The notes beneath the pieces were generated by a model. That model saw only the letters and a list, made by a program, of their open reading frames with translations, did no database searches and had not been told where the DNA came from. 64,000 bases of DNA from Acidimicrobiaceae bacterium (GTDB taxonomy: Bacteria > Actinomycetota > Acidimicrobiia > Acidimicrobiales > Ilumatobacteraceae). The stretch's first letter is position 1, and the number at the start of each line of letters is the position of its first letter. The position numbers and the translations under genes were made by a program. Of this stretch, positions 54,816 to 62,988 are shown one piece after another. The stretch lies in the NCBI GenBank assembly GCA_020637295.1, contig JACJWF010000009.1, forward strand, positions 62,001-126,000. Direction: 5' to 3'.

Positions 54816-57800
54816 CGTCCCCGATCCTGCCGGGCTACGGCCCGCTGCTACTGCTGACGACGACGGGCGAGGACGGCACCTTCCGCACCACGGAGCCTGG
54901 TGGCCGCGCCGTGGTGGTGCACACCCATGTGCCCGACCTGCCCACCCCGGCGTTCCGGGAGCGGCTGCGGCGCCACCGCGACACCCTGGCCGGGGTGCAC
55001 CACACGGGAATCGCGCCCGTGGTCGCCATGATCGACAGCCCGTCGCGGTGTGCTCTGGTGGCAAGCGCTCCGGCCAGCCCGTCGCTGGCCAACACCGACC
55101 TGCGGTCGCTCTCGCTGCTGGACGTGCTCCACGTGGCGCTCGACCTCGCGCCGGCGCTGGCCGAACTGCACGTGCAGGGCGCGGGCCACGGGATGATCGA
55201 CCTGTTCACGGTCCATCGCGGGGCGGGCATGCACGCCAGCGCCGAGCTGGACTGCCCATGGCCCACGGGCGGCCCGGCGTCACCTGCGGGCGACATTGCG
55301 GCGCTCTCCCGCCTGGTCACCACCGCACTGGCCCGCGGCGGGCAGCGGGTGCCGCCGGCAGTCAGCCGCGTGCTGGAGGCGGCCACCCGCCCCGGTCGCC
55401 AGCGCTACCGCTCCGTGGTGGGCTTCGCCCGAGACCTTGAGCGGTGCTCGGACAGCCTCCGCCGTACCGGCCTGTGTGCCCCCTTCGAGCCCGAGGTCCG
55501 CCGCCTCGGGCTGGCGTGGCGGGACCTCGAGCGACCGGTTGGCCTGGATGCAGTGCTCGACACGGTGATGGAGGCGGTCGGCCTGGGGCCGGACGGGATG
55601 CCCGGGCCGCGCGTGGTCACCGTCGACGGTCCTTCGGGCATCGGCCGGTCCACCGTGCTGGGCATGGTGGAGAATGCGCTCCGCCAGCGCGGCGTCGGCG
55701 TGGCGGCCACCCGCTTCGAGGCCGTCGAGGCGCAGCCGATGCGCGCGCCTTTGCGGCTGGTGCGCGGCATCGTCGACGACCTGGAGGTGGGTCCGCCGGA
55801 CGTCCGCGCCAGCGTGGTCGCGGCATTGCGGCGGCGGCTGGGGACCGACCTGGGCCTGGCCGTGGCACTGATGCCGCCGCTCGCCCGCCTGGTGGGGGTG
55901 GTGCCCGCGCCGGCCGGCGGCGGTGCGCTGGACATGGCCGGCAGGGTGCAGAACGCGGCCCGCGAGGTGGTCGCCGGCATGGTGGACGTGGTGCAGCCCT
56001 ACGTGGCCGTGTTCGACGATGCCGACGCAGCGGACAGTGGCTCACTGGCGATGCTGTCGCTGCTGGCCGGTGCCCGCATCCCGCTCGTCCTGCTGCTCGG
56101 TCGGTGCACGGACCGCCCCGCCGCGCTCGACGCGACGCTCGCCTCGTTGGCCGGCGAGGACGTGGACGTCCGGTCGGTGACCGTGCCGCCACTCGGCAGA
56201 GCGGACTTCCACGCCCTCGTCGCCGACGGGCTGGGGCTGGACGACGGCGCGGCGGCCGCTCTGGGCGGTGCGCTGTGGAACCGCTCCGGTGGCAACCCGG
56301 GGCAGGCCATCGCCGACCTGCACGCGCTGATCGCGACCAGGGCCGTGCGCGTGGACGCCGCGTCCGGCGTGTGGAGCTGGGACGACGCCGCCCTGGCCGG
56401 CGGAGCCGTGTCGCTCGTCGAGGCCGACCGCCGGCGTGTCGCCGCGCTCGCGCCGTCCGCGTTGGGTGTGTTGCAGGCGGTTGCGTCGGCCGGTTCGCTG
56501 GGCACGCCGCAAGTGATCGCCGAGGCGCTCGACCTGCCCGCGGACGCGACGATCGCCGCGCTCGACCGGCTGGCCACCGATCACCTCGTCGTCTGGCGTG
56601 ACCAGCCGGCTGCGCGGATCCCCGACGGTGGTGTCCGCCAGGCGGCCGTGGAGTCCTTGGAGTCCGCGACGTCGGCTCAGTTGCGCCTGCGTCTCGCTCG
56701 AGCGGTCATGGCCACCCGGGTGCGCTCGCTCGGCGCCCCTGCGGTCGGTGCGGCGGAGCGGTTCGAGTTGCTGCAGCTGCTGGAGGGGTCGGAGCACGCC
56801 CTCTCGGCCGACGAGTCCACCTGGTACATCACGTGGTGCGAGGAGGCGGCCCGCCTGGCCCACGGTGGCGGTGCGTACGCTGCCGCGCTCGATCTCCAGT
56901 TGCGCGCCATCACCCAGCTCGGGCCGGTGGCCTGGCGCGACCAGCCGGCGCGGATGTTCGAGCTGCACCTGCGGGCGGCGGAGAACGCGCTCGTCATCGA
57001 CCGCACCGGGCTGGTGGACCAGCTGCTGGACTCCGCGTGGGCGCATCACCCGACGCCGATGGAGCGGGTACGGGCCATGCGGGTGTTGGGCAACCGCTGG
57101 TGGACCCGGCAGGATCAGCGGGGTGGCATCGCCGAGATGCAGAGCCTGCTCCGCGAGCTCGGCGAGCGATTCCCCACCAAGCCCACGGGGTACCACGTGG
57201 CTCGCGAGCTGATGGCCACCAGGATGGCTATCCGCGGCATGGAGCCGGAGCAGTTCGTCACGGCCGCCCCGCTGCGCGACGAGCTGGTGCGGGCGAAGCT
57301 GGACACGATGCTCAGCGCAGTCCACCTCGCGTACACCACCGAGCCGCTCACCCATGTGCTGCTGGTGCTGCGTGGTCTGCGCCTCACGGCGCGTCATGGT
57401 GTGGATGCGTCCAGCGCGTACTTCGTCGCGGGCTACGGGTTGCTGATGTGCGGGCTGGGACGGCAACTGGAGCTGGGTGTGCGCTACGGCCGCGCCGGGC
57501 TGGCGCTGGCCGAGCGATCGGACGGCATGGTGCGCACGATGGTCGAGTTCGCCCACCACGGCTTCGTGCGTCACTGGGGCGAGCCACTGGCCGGCACCGT
57601 GCAACCGCTGCTCGCGGAGTTCCGCCGTGGCCTGGCCGTCGGCCGCGGCGGGTACGCCCACAGCGCAGGCGCGTTCGCCGCACTGCACGGCCTGCTCGCA
57701 GGGCAGCCCCTCCCCGACGTGGTCGAGCTGACCGCCGAGCTGTCGACGGAGCTGCTGCGGCTGGAGGAGTACGCGTTCGCCCAACGCGTCGCCGTCGTCG

Positions 57801-58351
57801 CCCAGGCGGCGGCGGATCTGGTGGGCGGGCTGGATGGCCGCGAGCCGCTGTGCGGCGAGCAGTTCGACGCCGCCGGATGGCTGGCGGCGCGCCGCCGGCG
57901 CGGCGATCTGGTGTTGATCGTCCACACGCTCCAGGCGCACGTGGCGTTGGCGCACGGGCGGCTGGAGGACGCCGCCGGGTTCGTCGCCGCGGCCGCTCCG
58001 CACGTGCGGATGGCGCCCGGCGAGGTGGTCGTCGGCGTCCACCACTTCCAGGCTGCGCTCCTGGAGGCGTTGGGTACGGAGGGCGCACCGCGGTCCCGCC
58101 GGTCGTTGGTGGCACTTCGCCGGGCAGCCGCGGCCAACCCGATGGACCATCGCCACCGGCTGGCGATGGTGGAGGCCGTCGGTTCCGCCGAGCACATGGC
58201 CGCCGCCGCCGTGGCCGCGAGGGATCACGGTCATCTGGCCGATCACGCCCTCGCCTGCCTGCTGGTGGAGCGGGTGGCGCCGGGCGGTTCGTGGCGTGCC
58301 GCACGGGCTGCCGCGCTGCACGCCTGGGGTGCGGACGGCGTGGAGGCCTGA
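54812..58351 (+). CDS. Pseudokinase - AAA-type ATPase - helical repeat protein
   Basis: A 1179-residue protein with the layout of large signalling ATPases that carry an N-terminal Ser/Thr kinase. Residues 1-215 follow a kinase fold ending in RYRSVVGFARDLERC, but the catalytic loop is GHGMIDLFTV with no HRD, and no DFG is seen. The ATPase follows: GPSGIGRST (273-281), where Arg replaces the Walker A Lys, and an intact Walker B VFDDAD (400-405). The last 700 residues are helical repeats, TPR-like. No histidine kinase or DNA-binding domain. The GTG start overlaps the desaturase-like gene. Confidence 0.65.
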   Translation: MTSPILPGYGPLLLLTTTGEDGTFRTTEPGGRAVVVHTHVPDLPTPAFRERLRRHRDTLAGVHHTGIAPVVAMIDSPSRCALVASAPASPSLANTDLRSLSLLDVLHVALDLAPALAELHVQGAGHGMIDLFTVHRGAGMHASAELDCPWPTGGPASPAGDIAALSRLVTTALARGGQRVPPAVSRVLEAATRPGRQRYRSVVGFARDLERCSDSLRRTGLCAPFEPEVRRLGLAWRDLERPVGLDAVLDTVMEAVGLGPDGMPGPRVVTVDGPSGIGRSTVLGMVENALRQRGVGVAATRFEAVEAQPMRAPLRLVRGIVDDLEVGPPDVRASVVAALRRRLGTDLGLAVALMPPLARLVGVVPAPAGGGALDMAGRVQNAAREVVAGMVDVVQPYVAVFDDADAADSGSLAMLSLLAGARIPLVLLLGRCTDRPAALDATLASLAGEDVDVRSVTVPPLGRADFHALVADGLGLDDGAAAALGGALWNRSGGNPGQAIADLHALIATRAVRVDAASGVWSWDDAALAGGAVSLVEADRRRVAALAPSALGVLQAVASAGSLGTPQVIAEALDLPADATIAALDRLATDHLVVWRDQPAARIPDGGVRQAAVESLESATSAQLRLRLARAVMATRVRSLGAPAVGAAERFELLQLLEGSEHALSADESTWYITWCEEAARLAHGGGAYAAALDLQLRAITQLGPVAWRDQPARMFELHLRAAENALVIDRTGLVDQLLDSAWAHHPTPMERVRAMRVLGNRWWTRQDQRGGIAEMQSLLRELGERFPTKPTGYHVARELMATRMAIRGMEPEQFVTAAPLRDELVRAKLDTMLSAVHLAYTTEPLTHVLLVLRGLRLTARHGVDASSAYFVAGYGLLMCGLGRQLELGVRYGRAGLALAERSDGMVRTMVEFAHHGFVRHWGEPLAGTVQPLLAEFRRGLAVGRGGYAHSAGAFAALHGLLAGQPLPDVVELTAELSTELLRLEEYAFAQRVAVVAQAAADLVGGLDGREPLCGEQFDAAGWLAARRRRGDLVLIVHTLQAHVALAHGRLEDAAGFVAAAAPHVRMAPGEVVVGVHHFQAALLEALGTEGAPRSRRSLVALRRAAAANPMDHRHRLAMVEAVGSAEHMAAAAVAARDHGHLADHALACLLVERVAPGGSWRAARAAALHAWGADGVEA

Positions 58352-58386
58352 CTCCCCGGGGAGCCATCGCGCCTACGCTGGCGCTC

Positions 58387-59946
58387 ATGAAGGAGCTCAT
58401 CTACCACCGTCAGCTGTTGCCGTCCGTGGAGCGCAACGCCAACCGCGCCTGCTCCATCAACGCGGCCACCGGCGCCACCACGACCTTTGCCACCCACATG
58501 GACCGGGTGAGCCGCCTGATCGGCGGGTTGCAGTCGCTCGGCGTCGGCCGGCAGGACAGGTTCGCGGTGATGACGCTGAACTCGCCGGAGTACCTGGAGC
58601 TGTACCACGCCGCCTTCCTGGGCGGCGGTGTGGTGAACCCCCTGAACCTCCGCTTCGCACCGAAGGAACTGGCGTATGTGCTGCGCGACTCGGGCACCAA
58701 GGTGTGCTTCGTCGACTTCATCTTCGCCCCGCTGATCGACAAGGTGAAGGAGGAAGCGGGCCTGGAGCACGTCGTGCTCGTGGGCGGCGGCGAGGGGCCG
58801 CACACCGCGACCTACGAGGACCTGCTGGCGTCGTCGGACGGTGTGATCCCCGACGAGGGCGAGGAGACCGACCCGGTGGTGCTGATGTACACCGGCGGCA
58901 CCACCGGCCTGCCGAAGGGCGTGCTGCTGGACCAGCGGGCCGAGATGCTGAACGCCTACCACGTGATGATGCGGCTCTCGTTCGGCCGCGACACGGTCAC
59001 CCTGATGCAGACACCCATGTTCCACGCGGCCTCGATGTTCAGCGTGCTCGGTGGCCCGGCCGTGGGCGCCAGCACGGTGATCGTGCCGATGTTCGAGCCG
59101 GCGGCGGTGATGAAGGCGGTGCGCGAGTACCAGCCCACCGTCACGGTGATGGTGCCGACGATGATCGGGATGACCATGGCCCACCCGGAGTTCGCCCCGG
59201 ACGGCCTTGGGTCCTTCACCGACCTGGTGTACGGGGCGTCGCCGATGCAGCAGGCGCTGCTGGAGAAGCTGCTCGCGCTCTACCCGGGCATGAACATCTG
59301 GCAGGGCTACGGGATGACGGAGAGCTCCAGCGTGCTCACGCTGCTGGGGCCGGACGAGCACCGCCAGGGTGGCAAGTACCTGCGCGCCACCGGCTCCCCG
59401 CTGCCGGGCGTGGTGCTGAGCATCCAGGACGACGCCGGCAAGATCCTGCCCGCCGGCGAGCCGGGCGAGGTGTGCGCCCGCAGCGGCAACTTCATGATCG
59501 AGTACTGGAACAAGCCGGAGGCCACCGCGGAAGCCTTCCGTGGCGGGTGGTACCACACCGGTGACGCCGGCTACCTGGACGAGGACGGCTACCTCTTCCT
59601 GGTGGACCGGGTGAAGGACATGATCGTCACCGGTGGGGAGAACGTGTACTCCACGGAGGTGGAGAACGCGCTCGCCACGCATCCGGCGGTCCTCCAGGTC
59701 GCGGTCATCGGCATCCCCAGCGAGCAGTGGGGCGAGGCGGTGCATGCCATCGTCGTGCTCCGCGAGGGCGCGGCCGCCTCCGAGCAGGAGCTCATCGACC
59801 ATGCCCGGGAATGGATCGCCGGCTACAAGGTGCCCAAGAGCATCGAGTTCCGCACCGAGCCGCTGCCCTTGTCCGGCGCGATGAAGGTGCTGAAGAAGGA
59901 CCTCCGTGAGCCCTACTGGGCCGGACATGACCGCAAGGTGAACTGA
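58387..59946 (+). CDS. AMP-dependent acyl-CoA synthetase/ligase
   Basis: A 519-residue ANL-superfamily ligase that activates a carboxylic acid via an acyl-adenylate. It has LMYTGGTTGLPKG (A3), YGMTESSS (A5), YHTGDAGYLDEDGYLFLVDRVKDMIVTGGENVYS (A7-A8) and the C-terminal Lys region PLSGAMKVLKK (A10). Substrate class unclear; closest to long- or medium-chain fatty-acyl-CoA ligases. TACGCT (58374-58379) ends 7 nt before ATG 58387. Confidence 0.92.
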   Translation: MKELIYHRQLLPSVERNANRACSINAATGATTTFATHMDRVSRLIGGLQSLGVGRQDRFAVMTLNSPEYLELYHAAFLGGGVVNPLNLRFAPKELAYVLRDSGTKVCFVDFIFAPLIDKVKEEAGLEHVVLVGGGEGPHTATYEDLLASSDGVIPDEGEETDPVVLMYTGGTTGLPKGVLLDQRAEMLNAYHVMMRLSFGRDTVTLMQTPMFHAASMFSVLGGPAVGASTVIVPMFEPAAVMKAVREYQPTVTVMVPTMIGMTMAHPEFAPDGLGSFTDLVYGASPMQQALLEKLLALYPGMNIWQGYGMTESSSVLTLLGPDEHRQGGKYLRATGSPLPGVVLSIQDDAGKILPAGEPGEVCARSGNFMIEYWNKPEATAEAFRGGWYHTGDAGYLDEDGYLFLVDRVKDMIVTGGENVYSTEVENALATHPAVLQVAVIGIPSEQWGEAVHAIVVLREGAAASEQELIDHAREWIAGYKVPKSIEFRTEPLPLSGAMKVLKKDLREPYWAGHDRKVN

Positions 59947-59993
59947 GCCCTCCGACCGTCTGCCGGGCGGTCCCCCGACGTAGCGTGGGCCAG

Positions 59994-60998
59994 GTGAGGG
60001 ACTGGGCGGTCGCTGCCGATGATCGCACCGGCGCGTTCGAAGTCGCGGCCGAGATGGCCGAGGTCATCGGAGTCCCGGTCGAGGTCCGTGTGGGCACTGC
60101 GGTGGCGGACTGGCCGTGTGTGGTGGACCTCGGGTCGCGGGCGCTGGCCGCACGCGATGCTGCGGCCCGGGCCTCCGCCATCGACACCCGCTTCGGGCCC
60201 GCCGCCTGGACTGCCCACAAGATCGACTCCACCCTGCGCGGCCACTGGGCGGCCGAGGTGCTGGCCCGCCAGGCGGTGCTCCGCCGACCCGTGGTGGTGC
60301 TGCCTGCCTACCCGGCGATGGGGCGCACCTGCCGGGACGGCGTGGTCCACGTGGACGGCCGTCCCGTGGCCTCGGTCACCGGCGGGCTGCCCTCGGCCAA
60401 GCGGGCGCGGATCGACCTGCTGGATTCCCTGGACGTCGGCGACGTGGTCTGGGTGGACATCGCCGACGACGCCGACCTGGCGGCTGCCGCCGCAGCACTC
60501 GCGCCGCTGACGCCGCTGGTCGCCGGCCCTGCCGGCGCACTCGGCGCCGCCTTCCGCGCCCGGCCTCACACCGGTGTCGGCACCGCCCCGGGAGGGGGCC
60601 GCGCCACACTTCACCACCGCTGGGGCGACGGCCCCGTACTGGTGGTCTGTGGCAGCGCCACCGCGGTCGCGGCGGCGCAGATCGACGAGTTGCGGGCGGC
60701 GCTGCCCGATGTCCACGTGGTCACCACCCCCGCCCACGCCGGGTCGCTGCTGGACCGTGCTCATGCCGATGCGCTGGCTGCGCTGGTCCGCCCGCGGCTG
60801 GCCGCGTACGGACTGGTCGTGCTGATCGGCGGCGATACGTCGGCGGCAGTCCTCGGGGACGCGCCGCGGCGGGTCGGCGGCTACGCCGCGCCCGGCATGC
60901 CGTGGAGTGCGCCGTCCAGCGGGGACGGGCCTGCCGTGGTCACCAAGGCGGGTGCGTTCGGCTCGCCCAACGCACTCGTCCGCCTGCTGGTGCGCTGA
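59994..60998 (+). CDS. Four-carbon acid sugar kinase (DUF1537 family)
   Basis: A 334-residue kinase of the OtnK/DtnK type. It shows DDRTGAFEVA at the start, HKIDSTLRGHWAAE, LPAYPAMGRTCRDGV, and the C-terminal nucleotide-binding IGGDTSAAVL and TKAGAFGSPNAL (family form K-x-G-x-F-G). It is shorter than typical members of about 420 residues. Members phosphorylate D-threonate, D-erythronate or related acids at C4, and the product is oxidised by a PdxA-type enzyme. A pdxA homologue follows at 61565, supporting this pathway. TAGCGT ends 7 nt before GTG 59994, preferred over GTG 59985. Confidence 0.85.
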   Translation: MRDWAVAADDRTGAFEVAAEMAEVIGVPVEVRVGTAVADWPCVVDLGSRALAARDAAARASAIDTRFGPAAWTAHKIDSTLRGHWAAEVLARQAVLRRPVVVLPAYPAMGRTCRDGVVHVDGRPVASVTGGLPSAKRARIDLLDSLDVGDVVWVDIADDADLAAAAAALAPLTPLVAGPAGALGAAFRARPHTGVGTAPGGGRATLHHRWGDGPVLVVCGSATAVAAAQIDELRAALPDVHVVTTPAHAGSLLDRAHADALAALVRPRLAAYGLVVLIGGDTSAAVLGDAPRRVGGYAAPGMPWSAPSSGDGPAVVTKAGAFGSPNALVRLLVR

Positions 60999-61050
60999 GC
61001 CCCGGGCAATTCGCGCCATCTCGGCGCGCCGCATCCGCGAGGCTGCACCC

Positions 61051-61530
61051 GTGCCCGGTCGTCTGATCATCGTGTGCGGACTGCCGGGCGCGGGGAAGAC
61101 GACGGTGGCGCGGCGCATGGCCATGGACGCCGCTGGTGTCCGGTTCTGCCCGGACGAGTGGATGGAGGCGCTGGGGGTGAACCTGTGGGACGAGGCGTTC
61201 CGTGCTCGCGTGGAGACCCTGCAATGGGACGTCGCCCTTGGCGTCCTCGCCGGCGGCGGCACGGCCGTCATCGAGTGGGGCACGTGGGCGCGCCGCGAGC
61301 GTGACGCCCTGCTCGCCGCGGCCCGGCAGGTGGGAGCGGCTGCCGAACTGCACTTCCTCGACGCGGCCGACGAGGTGCTGGCCGCCCGAATCGCCGCCCG
61401 CAACCGGGAGGACCCGCCGATCACTGCAGCCGACCTCGGTCAGTGGCGCCTGCTGTTCCAGGCTCCGGATGCCGGCGAGTTGGCCGGCTACGACGTGGGC
61501 ATTGGCCCCGTCGACATCGCCGCCCTCTGA
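61051..61530 (+). CDS. Small P-loop kinase (AAA/zeta-toxin-like)
   Basis: A 159-residue P-loop protein: IIVCGLPGAGKTTVARRMA at the N-terminus, FCPDEWMEALG, an IEWGTWARRERDALLAAAR segment that recalls LID/substrate sites, and LHFLDAADEVLAARIAARN. This pattern is common to small bacterial kinases resembling zeta toxins or chloramphenicol phosphotransferase; the phosphate acceptor is unknown. GTG 61051 has a GAGG eight bases upstream. It lies between the DUF1537 kinase and pdxA on the same strand. Confidence 0.75.
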   Translation: MPGRLIIVCGLPGAGKTTVARRMAMDAAGVRFCPDEWMEALGVNLWDEAFRARVETLQWDVALGVLAGGGTAVIEWGTWARRERDALLAAARQVGAAAELHFLDAADEVLAARIAARNREDPPITAADLGQWRLLFQAPDAGELAGYDVGIGPVDIAAL

Positions 61531-61564
61531 CCACGGCGGTCAGCCAGCGGATACCGTGGCGGCG

Positions 61565-62548
61565 ATGGGCGCACCGCTGGCGATCACGATGGGGGATGCC
61601 TCCGGCGTCGGTCCGGAGATTGTGCTGCGGGCGTTCGCCGCCGGCGAACTGGACCCCGTCGACGGGATCGTCGTCTACGGCGACGCAGCCGTTCTCCGCC
61701 ACGGCGCCACGCTGCTCGGGCTGGACATCGACTGGGCGCGCTTCCCGCTGGTGGACCTCGGCATCCTCACCGCGGCGGATCACCATCCCGGCCGCCTGGA
61801 CGCCGCGGCCGGCGAGGCGGCGCGCGCCTACGTCGAGCGGGCGACCATCGACGCCATGGCCGGCACCGTGGCGGGCCTCGTCACCATGCCCATGAACAAG
61901 GAGGCCACGCAACTCACCGACCCCGGGTTCGTCGGCCACACCGAGTTCATCGCCGGGCTGTGCGGGGTGGACAAGGTGTCGATGATGCTGACGGCCGCAA
62001 CGCCCCACGGTTCCCTCGCCGTCACCCATGTCAGCACTCACTGCTCGCTGGCGGAGGCCATCCGCCGGGTCACCACGGCCCGGGTGCTGGACGTCGTCCA
62101 CCTGACCCACGAGGTGCTGCGCCGCTTCCTCGACGCCCCGCGGATCGCCGTGTGCGGGCTGAACCCGCACGCCGGCGAGCACGGCCTGTTCGGCCGGGAG
62201 GACATCGAGCAGATCGCGCCGGCCATCGCCGCGGCCGCGGGCGAGGGCCTCGATGTCAGCGGGCCGCACCCCGCCGACACGGTGTTCTTCCAGGCTGTCC
62301 ACCGCGGCCGGTACGACGCAATCGTGTGCATGTACCACGACCAGGGGCACGGGCCGATGAAGCTGCTGGCATTCGACTCCGGCGTCAACGTCACCCTCGG
62401 CCTGCCCATCGTGCGCACGTCGGTGGACCACGGCACGGCGTTCGACATCGCCTGGACCGGCCAGGCCTTCACCGACTCGCTGCGCCACGCCCTCGCCTAC
62501 GCCCGCCGACTCACCGCCGGGACGGGCAGCGGCGCCGGCAGGTCGTGA
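61565..62548 (+). CDS. pdxA: PdxA-family 4-phospho-acid dehydrogenase
   Basis: A 327-residue NAD- and metal-dependent dehydrogenase. It has AITMGDASGVGPEI, GLVTMPMNKEA, GHTEFIAGLCG (metal His), CGLNPHAGEHGLFG, CMYHDQGHGPMKLLAF (metal His) and RTSVDHGTAFDIAWTG (metal His). True PdxA oxidises 4-phosphohydroxythreonine in vitamin B6 synthesis; PdxA2-type enzymes act on 4-phospho-D-threonate or -erythronate. The neighbouring DUF1537 kinase points to the second role, so the symbol marks the family only. TACCGT ends 7 nt before ATG 61565. Confidence 0.9.
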   Translation: MGAPLAITMGDASGVGPEIVLRAFAAGELDPVDGIVVYGDAAVLRHGATLLGLDIDWARFPLVDLGILTAADHHPGRLDAAAGEAARAYVERATIDAMAGTVAGLVTMPMNKEATQLTDPGFVGHTEFIAGLCGVDKVSMMLTAATPHGSLAVTHVSTHCSLAEAIRRVTTARVLDVVHLTHEVLRRFLDAPRIAVCGLNPHAGEHGLFGREDIEQIAPAIAAAAGEGLDVSGPHPADTVFFQAVHRGRYDAIVCMYHDQGHGPMKLLAFDSGVNVTLGLPIVRTSVDHGTAFDIAWTGQAFTDSLRHALAYARRLTAGTGSGAGRS

Positions 62549-62580
62549 CAGTCTGACTGACAACTGTTAGGGTGCCCGCC

Positions 62581-62988
62581 ATGACGCTGGGGACCGTCCG
62601 CCACCATGTCCGCATCGCCCGCCCGGCCAACGAGGTCTGGGCCCGGGTGGGCGACGCCGCCGCGCTGCACACCTGGTTCCCGGGGATCACCGACTGCCAC
62701 GTGGAGGGCACGTCGCGCACGATCACGCTGGGCACGGGGATGCAGATGCCGGAGGAGATCATCACCCACGATCACCTCCTGCGCCGCTTCCAGTACCGCA
62801 TCGCCACGCCGATCTTCCAGTTCCACCGCGGCACCATCGACGTGCTCGACATGGGTGACGGCACGAGCGTGGTCGTCTACACCACCGAGGCCGATCCGCG
62901 GACGATGGCGCTGGCCATCGGCGGTGGCACGGCGGGCGCGCTGGACGAACTGAAACGCCAACTCGAGCCGAACGAGGGAGCCGCCTGA
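62581..62988 (+). CDS. SRPBCC family protein
   Basis: A 135-residue polyketide-cyclase/START-like protein: HHVRIARPANEVWARVGDAAALHTWFPGITD at the N-terminus, a curved beta sheet (FQYRIATPIFQFHRGTIDVLD) and a C-terminal helix. Ligand unknown. TAGGGT (62568-62573) ends 7 nt before ATG 62581. Its TGA overlaps the sulfatase ATG by one base (TGATG), so the two genes are coupled. Confidence 0.78.
   Translation: MTLGTVRHHVRIARPANEVWARVGDAAALHTWFPGITDCHVEGTSRTITLGTGMQMPEEIITHDHLLRRFQYRIATPIFQFHRGTIDVLDMGDGTSVVVYTTEADPRTMALAIGGGTAGALDELKRQLEPNEGAA

Noticed and set aside
61565..62548. Vitamin B6 biosynthesis role for the PdxA homologue
   Set aside because: No pdxJ or other B6 gene is nearby, actinobacteria usually make B6 with PdxS/PdxT, and the adjacent DUF1537 kinase indicates the PdxA2-type role.
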